Shown in pieces: positions 38,661-49,469 of a stretch of DNA of 64,000 nucleotides (position 1 is its first letter; each line of letters opens with the position of its first letter). Source of the stretch: Desulfovibrionaceae bacterium (GTDB taxonomy: Bacteria > Desulfobacterota > Desulfovibrionia > Desulfovibrionales > Desulfovibrionaceae); the NCBI GenBank assembly GCA_910575755.1, contig CAJTFO010000001.1, forward strand, positions 186,001 to 250,000. Reading direction: 5' to 3'. The notes under the pieces were generated by a model. It did not search any database. It saw only the letters and a list, made by a program, of their open reading frames with translations, and was not told the origin of the DNA. The position numbers and the translations under genes were made by a program.

Positions 38661-39677
38661 ATGAAAAAAGTTAAAGTGGGCATCAACGGCTTTGGCCGCA
38701 TCGGTCGCCAGGTTTTCCGCGCCCTGAACAAGAGTTACAGGGACCGCGTGGAAGTGGTGGCCATCAACGATCTTTTTGACGCGGAAACCAACTTCCATCT
38801 GGCCGAATACGACTCGGTCTATGGCCGGGCCTTTCTGGACGCCAAGGTCAACGGCACGGAAGTGAGCGTGGGCGACTGGAACATCCACTGCTTTGCCGAG
38901 CGTGATCCCAAGCAACTGGCCTGGGGAGCGCACGACGTGGACGTGGTGGTGGAGAGCACGGGCATTTTCCGCACCGCGCCGCAGGCGGGCGTGCACCTGG
39001 ACAACGGGGCCAAAAAGGTCATCATCACCGCCCCGGCCAAAGAAGAAGATATTACCATCGTTATGGGCGTGAATCAGGAGCAGTACGATCCGGCCAAACA
39101 CCATATCGTGTCCAACGCCTCCTGCACCACCAACTGCCTGGCCCCGGTGGCCCTGGTGCTGCAACGCGAATTCGGCATCCAGATCGGCAATATGGTCACT
39201 ATCCATTCCTACACCAACGACCAGCGCATTCTGGACATGGCGCACAAGGATCTGCGCCGGGCCCGCGCCGCGGCCTGCAACATCATTCCCACCTCCACGG
39301 GCGCGGCTCAGGCCGTGGCCAAGGTCATTCCCGAACTCAAGGGCAAGTTCAGCGGCTATTCGCTGCGCGTGCCCACGCCCACGGTGTCGGTGGTGGACTT
39401 TTCCGGCATTCTGGAAAAACAGACCGATACCGAAACCCTGCTGGGCAAGCTTAAGGAAGCCGCCGAAGGCTATCTCAAGGGCGTGCTGGAATACAACGAC
39501 AAGGCCCTGGTCTCCATGGACTTCAAGGGCAATCCGGCCTCGTCCATTCTGGAATCCTCCTACACCACGGTGCAGGACGGCCGCATGGTCAAGGCCGTGG
39601 CCTGGTATGACAATGAATGGGGCTATTCCAACCGGGTTTGTGATCTGATCTGCCTGATGCAGGACAAGGGCCTGTAG
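38661..39677 (+). CDS. gap: Glyceraldehyde-3-phosphate dehydrogenase, type I
   Basis: Oxidises glyceraldehyde 3-phosphate with NAD and phosphate in glycolysis, or the reverse in gluconeogenesis. 338 residues. The Rossmann start NGFGRIGRQVF, catalytic Cys155 in SNASCTTNC, and the C-terminal WYDNEWGYSNR are intact. The start follows GAGG. A GC-rich hairpin at 39688-39731 follows the stop. Confidence 0.98.
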   Translation: MKKVKVGINGFGRIGRQVFRALNKSYRDRVEVVAINDLFDAETNFHLAEYDSVYGRAFLDAKVNGTEVSVGDWNIHCFAERDPKQLAWGAHDVDVVVESTGIFRTAPQAGVHLDNGAKKVIITAPAKEEDITIVMGVNQEQYDPAKHHIVSNASCTTNCLAPVALVLQREFGIQIGNMVTIHSYTNDQRILDMAHKDLRRARAAACNIIPTSTGAAQAVAKVIPELKGKFSGYSLRVPTPTVSVVDFSGILEKQTDTETLLGKLKEAAEGYLKGVLEYNDKALVSMDFKGNPASSILESSYTTVQDGRMVKAVAWYDNEWGYSNRVCDLICLMQDKGL

Positions 39678-39687
39678 GCTATACGCC

Positions 39688-39731
39688 ACGCCGGCGGGTC
39701 GCTTCTCAGGGTGGGAAGCGCCCGCCGGCGT
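39688..39731 (+). terminator. Hairpin downstream of gap
   Basis: An 11-bp outer stem (ACGCCGGCGGG with CCCGCCGGCGT) and a 6-bp inner stem (CGCTTC with GAAGCG). There is no T-run after it, so it may be a pause or stability element rather than an intrinsic terminator. Confidence 0.5.
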
Positions 39732-39774
39732 CATGCCCGGGACTCATTCCGTACAGCCAAGGAGCAGATGTACT

Positions 39775-40431
39775 ATGTTTGCGTTCTATAAAGAATATGA
39801 CGGATATTTCTTTTTCTGCGCCCTGCTGGCGGCGGGGCTGTTCTTGCTTCTGCTGAGCCGTCCGGTCTGGGCCGCCGCTGACAGCGCCGCCTATCCCACC
39901 GCCAGCAAAGCCGATGTGGAGGCAAAACTGCGCGCCAAGGGCAAATCCCCCTGGATTGAGCGCGAAAAAGGCATGGGCGTGGTCACGCTGAAAAGCGGCG
40001 GCACGCTGAGCGAGGATTTTTTTCCGCTGGATGCCTATGAGGCCTACAGCACGGTTGACCTGCGCGACAGCATGCCCAAGTTCGCTTCCGGCTACAAGAA
40101 TCAGAAAGACAAGACTGACGACATTTCCCGCGCTCTGGAAGCCTGGCTTAAAAAGAATCTGCCCATGAGCTTCCGGAGTCTGGCCGGAGAAGGCAGGGTG
40201 GATGTGGTCAGGCTGGCGGAACACGGCAACGTCAAAGCCTATGTTTTCATCATTCCCATGGGCGCCGAGCTGGCCGCCGTGTCCCCGGACGGCAGGCATT
40301 TTTACTACAAGCTGCCCACCGTCCTGCGCACGCTGGAGAACTTTCTGGCCAAGGAGCCGGCGCTGGCCAATATCATCTGGCTGGAGCGCGCCCAGAATTT
40401 CTTCATGTTTGTGGTGCAGCGCAAAAAGTAG
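39775..40431 (+). CDS. Exported or membrane-anchored protein of unknown function
   Basis: 218 residues from ATG 39775, the in-frame start after the site AAGGAG. An N-terminal hydrophobic segment (FFFCALLAAGLFLLLLSRPVWAAA) is either an anchor or a signal peptide ending at AAA. The rest is a mixed alpha/beta domain with KGMGVVTLKSGGTLSEDFFPLDAYEAYSTVDLR and YVFIIPMGAELAAVS. No known family. Confidence 0.72.
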   Translation: MFAFYKEYDGYFFFCALLAAGLFLLLLSRPVWAAADSAAYPTASKADVEAKLRAKGKSPWIEREKGMGVVTLKSGGTLSEDFFPLDAYEAYSTVDLRDSMPKFASGYKNQKDKTDDISRALEAWLKKNLPMSFRSLAGEGRVDVVRLAEHGNVKAYVFIIPMGAELAAVSPDGRHFYYKLPTVLRTLENFLAKEPALANIIWLERAQNFFMFVVQRKK

Positions 40432-41394
40432 CGCCGCCCAGATGGAAAGCGCATTGTCGTGATGTGCCGGCCAGCTCATGGACCGGGAATGGAGATTGGA
40501 TCTTTCTCAGCAATACATCGGCTTGGCGTCAGATGCAAAAGTAATGTATATTTGTAATATCATTGATGGACTATTTGATTTCATCAAACAAAAAAGGTTC
40601 GTTCAATAACGAAAGACGTGTGCCTTACAAGGCATCATTTGGGAAGATTTACGCGTAGAACAAAAGTCGTGTCCAGGCAAAAGAGCATGGTTATGGCATC
40701 ATCTAGTGGAGGGCCCTCTTTTTGGAAAGTATCAGGCCCAAGTATTGTCTATCTTTAAGTGAAAACTCTCTAAAATTTACCTCTTTTCCCTTTTATCTTC
40801 GCTGATAAAAAAACTTCCAACAAATTCGGCAGCAGCCAGCAGGGAATCCAGCCCAGCAGGATGCTGCATACCTCATCGTGATGCTCGGTCTGCGTGACCG
40901 AGCATTTTCTGTATTTCACAGCGGTAAAGCCTGCAACGATCCGCGCCCATCCGGCGGAGCCCTCAAGCGACATTTTTATTCAGCATACTCACTATCAGAT
41001 GCACTGTCGGTGAGTTGTTGAAATTTCTACACCAGAAGGCCAATTCTGGCAAGAGCCTGCCCGGAAACGAGAATTCCCCTGGCCTTTTCTTTTGAATAAT
41101 AATCTCACTATTCCAGCCTGTTACACCCTGTTTTTCAATCTCCAACTCCTCAAAAAATCGACAGTGCATCTGATAGTGCAGCTTCCGCAAGGGATCTGCT
41201 GCCCTCCGTCCTGTAGATCTCGACCGGCAGAAGGCAGCGGAGTTGTGTGAACGAGAACTGTGAGAATGTCCATGACGCCTCCACAAAACGACGACAGTCA
41301 CCGCGCAACCGCAAGCCGGGGCAGACTCAGTGCCGCATGGGTATCACGGATATGCGGGAACCGCAGGCGCGGCTGCTGTACTCAAGAGTGAAAC
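40432..41394. other. Gene-poor junction upstream of the glycan island
   Basis: 963 bases of lower GC than the neighbours and no credible gene. It holds a 10-bp hairpin followed by TTTTCT (40881-40905, ATGCTCGGTC stem), a 189-bp sequence bounded by perfect 20-bp inverted repeats (listed separately), and AT-rich patches around 40540-40800. Frames at 40770-40973 and 40963-41301 on the minus strand have no ribosome site or family match and may be decayed mobile-element DNA. Confidence 0.55.
40990..41178. mobile_element. Candidate 189-bp inverted-repeat (MITE-like) element
   Basis: The ends are exact 20-base inverted repeats: CACTATCAGATGCACTGTCG at 40990-41009 and its reverse complement at 41159-41178. 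The interior is 149 bases without a complete gene. No convincing target duplication is visible (flanks end ATACT and begin CAGCT). The form is that of a small non-autonomous transposon; this is inference. Confidence 0.5.
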
Positions 41395-41817
41395 ATGGGC
41401 CGATCTCTGCTCAAACACTGGTGGCGCGCCTCGACGCAAACCCTGCGGCTGCTGTTCTGCGCCGGATTGTGCCTGTTGCGCGCGCGGAAACGCTTTCAGA
41501 ATGCGGCGGGAGGGGAGCCGCTCTTTGTCTGCGGCGCGTTCTGCAATGCCAGTGGTCTCGCGCAGGGCGCCAGGCTCTACGCGGAAGCCTGCCGCCAGCA
41601 GGGCAGGCTTGCGCATCTGGTGGATATTACAGGCGTCGTGTGCATGCCCCGTGATCTTGAACCCATGCCGCATGCCGTGCCCTGCGCCCTCACGCCCGTG
41701 CGCATGCGCAGCGGCCCCTATAAAGGGTGCGGGGCCAGATGGGCCGAGCCTGATGTGGAGGCCGCGACAGAGATTTTGCGAGAGCTGCATCAGGAGCTGA
41801 CGGCCGCCAATGCGTAA
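41395..41817 (+). pseudogene. Internally deleted glycosyltransferase remnant
   Basis: A 140-residue frame. Residues about 40-95 (EPLFVCGAFCNASGLAQGARLYAEACRQQGRLAHLVDITG) look like the start of a GT-B glycosyltransferase. The last 35 (GPYKGCGARWAEPDVEAATEILREL) look like the end of one, a G-x-x-W-A-E-P-D-V-E-x-A element. The 250 or more residues expected between them are missing, so an in-frame internal deletion is suspected. It could instead be a short genuine protein. Its stop overlaps the ABC gene start by eight bases, so translation through it might still matter for the downstream gene. Confidence 0.55.
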
Positions 41818-43615
41818 GCTGCAACTGCTTTTCGGCAACCTGAAGCGCATTTATGCCGTGCTTACGCCTGTGTTGCGGCGGCGCATCGTCAGTCTGTTTT
41901 GCGGCATGACGTTTCTGGGGATTATCGAATTGGCAAGCATCATGGCCCTGACAGGATTCTTCGCGGTGCTGAACATGCCGGATCGCTTCATCAGCTCCGG
42001 CCCCGCGCGCACGCTGCTGGAGCTGTGTCCGGCGCTGGAACCCGTCTTTGCGGATCAGCGTCTGTTTGTGCTCTGCGCCTGTCTGGCGCCCATCGGCCTG
42101 ATTGTCCTCAAGAACGCGCTTTCCGCGCTGGTGGCCTGGCGCTCCTCCATGCTGGCCGAACGGGTGGCCGCCCATGTGGGGCTGAACATCATGCGGCGAT
42201 TCCTTTACATGCCGTATGACTGGCATCTTTCCTCCCAAAGCAGCCGCGCCATGACAGCCATGCAGTGGCGTTTCAATCTCGGCCAGATGCTGTTGCAGAT
42301 ACTGACGGCCTCCAGCAATCTGATCACGGTCTGTCTGCTCTTTCTGGGGCTCACCTTTTATGCGCCCGGCGTCACGCTGGGCACGGTGGCCTTCATGCTG
42401 GCCGTGTCGCTGCTGACCTACCAGCTTCTGCGACGGCGCATTGACCGCGCTTCCGCCCGGGCGGCCAGGGCGCAGCAGGAAGAGACCGCGGCCAGCATGA
42501 CCGCCATGGGCGGCGTGCGCGAACTCATCATCTACCAGCAGCAGCCGGCATTCCTCAAGGCCATCAGCGACCAGGTGGACGCCGGCATGCGGCCAAGGAC
42601 ATTTCTGAGCCTTTCCGCCACAGTTCCCACCTGGACGCTGGAAAGCTGCGGCTTCTTTCTTATCTGGCTGGCCATGCTTCTGCTCATTTTTGTGCAGAAC
42701 GCCGGCCTGCCCACCATCATAACCACAGTGGCGCTACTCACGCTCACGGCGTGGCGCGTGCTGCCGTCCCTGAATCGCGTGGTCGGCGCCACGGTGGCGT
42801 TGCGCGGCTTGCAGGCCACGGCTCTGCCGTGCCTGGACTATTTTGAAGAATTGAGCGCCGCCGACGCCATGCTGGCCGTTGCGCCCGCGCCGGGCTTCCG
42901 CATCAGCGGCGACATTGTTTTTGACCATGTTTCCTACCGCTATCCCGGTGCGGACAGGGACGCGCTCACGAACATTTGCTGCACGATTCCCCTCGGCAGC
43001 ACCGTGGGGTTGGTGGGTCGCTCCGGCGCGGGCAAGAGCACCTTCATCAATATTCTGAGCGGTCTGCTGGAGCCCACCTCCGGTCGTCTCCTTGTCAACG
43101 GCAATCCCATGAACGCCGCGGAGCTGGCCGCGTACCGGCAACACGTCGGCTATGTGCCGCAAAATCCCTACCTGCTTGCCGGAACGGTGGCGCAAAACGT
43201 GGCCTTCAGCGACTGGGGCAAGGAGATTGATGACGAAAAGGTGCGCAGAGCCTGCCGTGAGGCCGCCATTGACTTTCTTGGCGAAGGTTGCAGCGAAACA
43301 AACCGGGGGGTCAGCAAGGGCGGCAACGGCCTCTCCGGCGGCCAGTTGCAGCGTGTCTCCATTGCCCGCGCGCTCTATACCGAACCGGACATCCTCATCT
43401 TCGACGAGGCCACGAGCGCCCTGGATCAAACCAGCGAGGCCGCAGTGCAGGAGGCCGTGCTGGCAAGCAGGGGCAAGAGGATCAGTGTCATCGCCGCACA
43501 CCGACTGAGTACGCTGGAGGTGTGTGACATGGTGATTTGGCTGGAAGGCGGAATGCCGCAAAGTATCGGCAATGGGCAAGCAATACTTGCAGCTTATACA
43601 AGAAAAACACAATAA
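41810..43615 (+). CDS. ABC exporter, fused membrane and ATPase domains
   Basis: 601 residues: six membrane segments in the first 330, then an ATPase with Walker A GRSGAGKST near residue 405, the Q-loop YVPQNPYLLAGTV, signature LSGGQ near 512, and Walker B ILIFDEATSALD. The type (MsbA/PglK/WlaB-like half transporter) fits flipping of lipid-linked glycans, and the neighbours support that. GC content is high, unlike the genes that follow. The start overlaps the remnant upstream. Confidence 0.92.
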   Translation: MRKLQLLFGNLKRIYAVLTPVLRRRIVSLFCGMTFLGIIELASIMALTGFFAVLNMPDRFISSGPARTLLELCPALEPVFADQRLFVLCACLAPIGLIVLKNALSALVAWRSSMLAERVAAHVGLNIMRRFLYMPYDWHLSSQSSRAMTAMQWRFNLGQMLLQILTASSNLITVCLLFLGLTFYAPGVTLGTVAFMLAVSLLTYQLLRRRIDRASARAARAQQEETAASMTAMGGVRELIIYQQQPAFLKAISDQVDAGMRPRTFLSLSATVPTWTLESCGFFLIWLAMLLLIFVQNAGLPTIITTVALLTLTAWRVLPSLNRVVGATVALRGLQATALPCLDYFEELSAADAMLAVAPAPGFRISGDIVFDHVSYRYPGADRDALTNICCTIPLGSTVGLVGRSGAGKSTFINILSGLLEPTSGRLLVNGNPMNAAELAAYRQHVGYVPQNPYLLAGTVAQNVAFSDWGKEIDDEKVRRACREAAIDFLGEGCSETNRGVSKGGNGLSGGQLQRVSIARALYTEPDILIFDEATSALDQTSEAAVQEAVLASRGKRISVIAAHRLSTLEVCDMVIWLEGGMPQSIGNGQAILAAYTRKTQ

Positions 43616-43642
43616 CATTTTGCATTACGCAAAGACAGAATT

Positions 43643-46600
43643 ATGGATAAGACAAACAAAAAAGTACGTAAAATTTTAGCAGGAATTTGCCTTATCCCTG
43701 CATTTTTATGCTTCATCAAGAAAAATAATTTTAAATTCAAAATCTTAAATCCATACAAACTAAGAAAAAATTTTTCCTTTATATTAAAAAATATCGATGG
43801 GAATATACATAAATGCAATATGACATATAATATTTTAATTTACTATCCATTCAGAGTTGCTGAAGAGCTTTTAAAAGAGACATCTATCAAAGAAATAGGG
43901 ATGAAAGCTATCAGAATTCTATTAAAAAGAATTATATCTGATAACACGCAAAATAAAAATTCACAATCTCATTCTTTATACGATATTAATGTAATTGATA
44001 TATATAATATTATTAATGAGTCAAAAGCAAAAATAATAAGTTTTGATATATTTGACACACTTCTGACAAGACCAATCCTAAATGATCCAAAAGATATATT
44101 TTATATAATATCAAAAAAGGTGGATAAACAATATCATATAAATTTTGTGGAGATGAGGTGGGATGCTGAGACAGCATTAAATAATCGTCATGCCACCATT
44201 AACGATATATATGACTATATGGCTCAAAGATACAATCTGTCAGATAGTGTCAAAAAAAATTTAATGCAGGAAGAAATCACATGTGAAAAACAGCTCCTTC
44301 AACCTCGAGAGGCCATGCTCAACCTTTGTTGCAGGCTGGTGCGCGAGGGTAAAAGGCTCATAGCTATCAGCGATATGTATTTACCGTCGAATATTCTACT
44401 AGATATTCTTCGCACAAAAAAATTTTCTTCGATAAGCAAAGTATACGTTTCTTGTGAGGCTAAGGCTAGAAAAGACGACAAAGGAACACTTTTTGATTAT
44501 GTTTTGCAGCAAGAGGGCATCACCGCAGAAAATCTGTTTCATATCGGAGATAATGAATATAGTGATTATTCAATGCCACTACAGAAAAACATATGTGCCC
44601 TGCATATTCCTTCGCCACTTGAAATAATCCGTCAGAGAGGCGGCAATATTGCGCCCAGCATTAAAAAATATGCCCATAAGGATCCTCTATGGGGATTGTT
44701 AATAGGGCATAGCTTAGAAAGAATTTTTCATAATCCTGGCGAAGAAAAGCAAGATTTGAATATATGCACCACAACTACGCGCTTAGCGTCTCTGCTTGTG
44801 GGACCATTCGCCTTGTTGATAGCTCTAAAAGCTAGACGCATCGCGATCGACAATGGTTATGAGGAGGTATCCTTTGCATCTCGTGATGGATGGATTCCAT
44901 TCATAGCATATAATATGATTTCCAAAAAACTCAATTGCCCAAAAGGCAAGTACATAAAGGCAGGTCGGAGAGCATATTTTCCTTTCCTGGAAGATAATTT
45001 TATGCATTTTTTTGAGAAAAAATTTCAATCTCTCCCTAACTGCTCCTTGGAAAGATTGATTAACATGTATTTTGGAATAGATTCAGACATAATTCTGGCC
45101 TCTATAGAAGAATCTGACCGTATGACTTTAGTGGGACAAGACCACGAAAAAGTATACAAGATTTTGCTGTCACAAAAAGATGCAATTAAAAAGGCAATGG
45201 AGCGACGTCGAGAGCGGGCACGCATATATTATAATAAAGTATTTTCAAACAGCACCGGACGCATACTTATCTTTGACATTGGATATTCTGGTTCAATTTC
45301 AAAAGCTATTACAAAAGCAATAGGAAGACATGTAGATAAAGTATATTGTTGGCAAGAAAGAAAAAATATATCCATTGACAATAAATATGGCACAAAAACC
45401 TTTACCCTAATTCCAGAAGAAATTCCAAACCCCTTTCATTTAGCTTTTGAAGAATTACTTTCTCCATGTTCAGGAGGGACTATAGACTTTAATTACAATG
45501 GAAACGACATTACAGAAGATATATGTTTTCCAAAAAAAATGCTGAATTTTTATGAAGAGTTAGAAAAAGACATCAAATTATATTTTGAGTCTGTTTTGGA
45601 TAGATTTGATTCATATCTTGAATACATTACTGAATCAGATATGAATAATATAATAAAAATATTTAAAGCCCTCTTTGTTGATAATCCAAATGGAAATTTG
45701 ACAATATTCAAAGATATTTGTTTCCCGGATCCGGTATTCTGGGGCGAAAAAACTCCATCACTGCAATTTAAAATTGAAAATGAGCTTAAATTTGATAATG
45801 TTTATAAAAGCACTGGATTTGATAATCCAAAAAATAAATTATACATAAAAGATATATTTTCTATTCAAAATAATCATTTTAGTGCAGGCATCCATATTCA
45901 CATACATAATCCAGAGCTTATTCAAGAGTTATATAGACGTTTAATGTTTGCTCCAATAAAATTCGATCTTTTTATCACATACACTAAAAAAGAGGCAATT
46001 AATGAATTAGTATCTTTTTTTTCTCCAAATACAATACCAAATCTAGTTCAGTGCGATTTCATCCCGGTGCCCAATAGAGGTCGAGATGTAGGCCCATGGC
46101 TACGAGAAACAGCAACGGCTCAAGAAAAATATGAACTTTTTTGCCATATTCACGCAAAAGAATCCTCATATTTGGGGTTCGGTTCTGCATGGCGGTCTTA
46201 CCTCCTTGATAATCTGATTCGACCTGAAGCTATTAATGCCATTTGGAACGCGTTTATGTCTAACGATGATCTGGGGTTAGTTTTCCCAGAGCCATATTCA
46301 TCTGTACGTTCCGTTATGATTGATGCAAATTTATCCCTATGGGGAAACAATAATCAACAAAAAATGCTGAGAAAAATATTATCCTCAATAGGGATTGAAC
46401 ATCAGTATGGACGGACAGATCAATTCTTTTCTGTGGGGACAATGATGTGGTACAGACCTATCGCACTAAAAAAAATGTTTTCTGCTAAAATATGTTATTC
46501 TGATTTTCCTGCAGAACCTGCCCCTAATGATGGCACACTTGCTCACGCTTTTGAACGTATTCCCCCATTGGTCGCTCAGCACAGTGGATATGATGTAAAA

Positions 46601-46651
46601 AGTCTCACAATATTTCCTTCATACCATTACCCTCAAAGCTTCCGCCCATAA
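43643..46651 (+). CDS. HAD-superfamily / RgpF-like glycan fusion protein
   Basis: 1002 residues, strongly AT-rich. The HAD domain (about 130-330) shows the nucleophile motif FDIFDTLLTR, a motif-II region LIAISDMYLPSN and the late acidic GDNEYSD near 301. The middle (about 385-720) contains GPFALLIALKARRIAIDNGYEEVSFASRDGW and GRILIFDIGYSGSISKAI, as in large predicted HAD proteins of polysaccharide loci (COG5610-like). The end (about 749-1002) matches the rhamnan synthesis F family: PVPNRGRDVGPWLRE, CHIHAKESSYLG and LVFPEPY. It probably acts on cell-surface glycan assembly. The ribosome site is weak. Confidence 0.82.
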   Translation: MDKTNKKVRKILAGICLIPAFLCFIKKNNFKFKILNPYKLRKNFSFILKNIDGNIHKCNMTYNILIYYPFRVAEELLKETSIKEIGMKAIRILLKRIISDNTQNKNSQSHSLYDINVIDIYNIINESKAKIISFDIFDTLLTRPILNDPKDIFYIISKKVDKQYHINFVEMRWDAETALNNRHATINDIYDYMAQRYNLSDSVKKNLMQEEITCEKQLLQPREAMLNLCCRLVREGKRLIAISDMYLPSNILLDILRTKKFSSISKVYVSCEAKARKDDKGTLFDYVLQQEGITAENLFHIGDNEYSDYSMPLQKNICALHIPSPLEIIRQRGGNIAPSIKKYAHKDPLWGLLIGHSLERIFHNPGEEKQDLNICTTTTRLASLLVGPFALLIALKARRIAIDNGYEEVSFASRDGWIPFIAYNMISKKLNCPKGKYIKAGRRAYFPFLEDNFMHFFEKKFQSLPNCSLERLINMYFGIDSDIILASIEESDRMTLVGQDHEKVYKILLSQKDAIKKAMERRRERARIYYNKVFSNSTGRILIFDIGYSGSISKAITKAIGRHVDKVYCWQERKNISIDNKYGTKTFTLIPEEIPNPFHLAFEELLSPCSGGTIDFNYNGNDITEDICFPKKMLNFYEELEKDIKLYFESVLDRFDSYLEYITESDMNNIIKIFKALFVDNPNGNLTIFKDICFPDPVFWGEKTPSLQFKIENELKFDNVYKSTGFDNPKNKLYIKDIFSIQNNHFSAGIHIHIHNPELIQELYRRLMFAPIKFDLFITYTKKEAINELVSFFSPNTIPNLVQCDFIPVPNRGRDVGPWLRETATAQEKYELFCHIHAKESSYLGFGSAWRSYLLDNLIRPEAINAIWNAFMSNDDLGLVFPEPYSSVRSVMIDANLSLWGNNNQQKMLRKILSSIGIEHQYGRTDQFFSVGTMMWYRPIALKKMFSAKICYSDFPAEPAPNDGTLAHAFERIPPLVAQHSGYDVKSLTIFPSYHYPQSFRP

Positions 46652-46689
46652 GATGATAAGCTGATGTGATAATCCATAAGGAGACAAAT

Positions 46690-47638
46690 ATGAACATCAA
46701 AAAACTAAAAAATTTATTTTTTAATATCATGAAGTCAAAAAAAGATATCAATACACACTATGTAAATTCAAATGTTAATTCAATATTATACTTTTTGATA
46801 AATAGGTCATCTATGCATAATTATAAAATTATCGAATATATTAATACATTCGATGAATATTTAGACATATCAAAAAAATACAGCGACATATTTGAAACAG
46901 ACAAAATAATTTCGACACTTCTAGAATCAGTAAATTTTCATGGCGATTATATTTATAAATATTCAGGATATTGTGATGCGTGTAAATCAAAAACAGAATT
47001 TTTTATCGAAACAATGTGGAAAAACCAAACTGAGGGTATTGGCTGCTTGCAATGTGGTCTTAATTCCCGAATGAGAAACATGTTTTATTTCATTGATCAA
47101 TATTACAGACCAGATATGGATGTTTATATATCAGAACAAGTGACAAATTTTTATAAAATTTTAAAAAATAGAATTCCCAACCTTATTGGCTCAGAATACG
47201 ACCCAACAAAAAAGCTAACAGGTATTATGCACCAAGATGTAACAAACTTTGATTTTCATGATAAGAGTTTTGATATGTATATATCAAACGATGTATTTGA
47301 ACATGTATTTGATTATAAAAAAGCATTATATGAAGCATATCGAATTCTAAAATATTGCGGAATACTTATTTTACATGTGCCACTCCATCCAATGAACAAT
47401 ACAATTGTTCGTTCTAAAATTATAGGCAATGAAATATTTCATATAAAACCTCCGATTTATCATGGCGATCCTCTATCAGAGGATGGAGCACTTTGCGTTA
47501 CTGATTTTGGGTGGGATATACTCAAGGAAATAAAAAGTGTTGGATTTAAAAATGTCAAAATCGTTATGCGTCGCGACATAGAAAGAGGTATACACGGAAA
47601 TAACATCCTAACAATAATAGCAAAAAAGGAGAATACTA

Positions 47639-47646
<8 letters not shown>
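46690..47646 (+). CDS. SAM-dependent methyltransferase with N-terminal cysteine motif
   Basis: 318 residues from ATG 46690, preceded by AAGGAGA. Two CxxC pairs (YCDACKS and GCLQCGLNSR, about 97-127) could bind zinc. The class I methyltransferase region follows: GSEYDPTKKL, HQDVTNFDFHDKSFDMYISNDVFEHV near 200 (motif II-like, with the FD and EH seen in ubiE/type-11 enzymes), then AYRILKYCGILILHVP. The likely substrate is a sugar in the glycan of this locus. It overlaps the next gene by eight bases. AT-rich. Confidence 0.85.
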
Positions 47647-48562
<916 letters not shown>

Positions 48563-49014
48563 CAGTAGGCCCTTGAATATGAAAAGCCTTTGAGAAATGC
48601 TGTAAAAGAAAGACTCCTGTATAAATTTTATACTGACCTGGATGCAGACGTGCATAAAAACTATACACCCCTGTTGTCGGGTTGGATTTAATATTATCTT
48701 TATTTTCAATATATTACCAACATTATCCGGCATTGGCACGTGCCTTGCTATTGCAAAGGGCAAGAGCGTCCGGAAGAACGGACAGCACATACAATATCTG
48801 CCCACAGGCGGTTAACATATACGGAGAGACAGAACAAATTTCCGCGCCGTCCCAGCCCCCTCAGGGGCGGCGCGGCCCCCCCCCCAAAAAAAACCTCCTC
48901 CTTCTCCTTTGACAGAACCCTCTGGCCATCGAAACATCCCTCCTCGCGGCCGCCGGAAACAACCGGCGGCCGCCCCTTCTTTATCAAGCAGGTCGCGCTT
49001 GCAAAGCGGGGAGG
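48563..49014. other. Gene-free right border of the glycan island
   Basis: 452 bases, with GC rising from left to right. It contains a C10A8 homopolymer junction (48876-48893) and a perfect 11-bp hairpin (48946-48973, stem GCGGCCGCCGG, loop of six) followed on the plus strand by CCCTTCTTT. No gene is supported; a 94-residue minus frame lacks a start signal. Confidence 0.55.
48946..48982 (+). terminator. Putative terminator at the end of the glycan island
   Basis: An 11-bp perfect GC stem with a six-base loop, followed by CCCTTCTTT on the plus strand. It lies 380 bases after the last plus-strand gene, so its client is uncertain; it may also affect the minus gene ending at 49015. Confidence 0.45.
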
Positions 49015-49410
49015 CTATGCAAAGTGTTCCCCTTGCTGTTCCATGCGGTCGATGCAAAGAGTCAGGTTGTCGGGTTCGCCCTGCTTGTGCGTGTCCGGGT
49101 AGAGCAGGGCGGACATGTAAAAGACAGAATTGAGCTTCAGGGCCGTGCGGGCATTGCCCGAAAAATGTTCCAGGGTCTGGGTCAGCTTGAAGCGCAGCTC
49201 GCCGGGCAGTGTGAGCAGCAGAGGTTCGGCGTCTGAGCGGAGCGCGGCCAGCATTTCGGCTTTTTGGCGCATTCCGGCGTTGTGACCAGGCGTGTCCCCG
49301 GCGGCCAGCAGGCGCAGGGCTTCGGCCTCCACGGCCATGATCCGGTCATGGCGCTCTCTGAGCCACTGAATAATCCGGGCCAGGCTCTCGGCGGCATTCG
49401 GGGCAGACAT
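49015..49410 (-). CDS. Small helical protein of unknown function
   Basis: 131 residues, mostly helical (Leu, Ala, Glu, Arg rich), without a signal or membrane segment. A strong AAGGAGG site lies before the ATG at 49410. No recognised motif. It follows the acyl-CoA-ligase-like gene and its terminator on the same strand, so it probably has its own promoter. Confidence 0.7.
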   Translation of the reverse strand: MSAPNAAESLARIIQWLRERHDRIMAVEAEALRLLAAGDTPGHNAGMRQKAEMLAALRSDAEPLLLTLPGELRFKLTQTLEHFSGNARTALKLNSVFYMSALLYPDTHKQGEPDNLTLCIDRMEQQGEHFA

Positions 49411-49433
49411 GTATCCTCCTTTGCGGAATGGAG

Positions 49434-49458
49434 AAAAGCCCGGTCTTCAGACCGGGCT
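49434..49458 (-). terminator. Intrinsic terminator after the PaaK-like gene
   Basis: On the minus strand, a 10-bp perfect stem AGCCCGGTCT with AGACCGGGCT, two-base loop, followed by TTTCTC, 12 bases after the stop. Confidence 0.75.
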
Positions 49459-49469
49459 CTGGCAAAAAA

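Noticed and set aside
40770-41301. Two minus-strand frames of 67 and 112 residues.
   Set aside because: They overlap the inverted-repeat element, lack start signals and have no recognisable domain; they may be decayed DNA.
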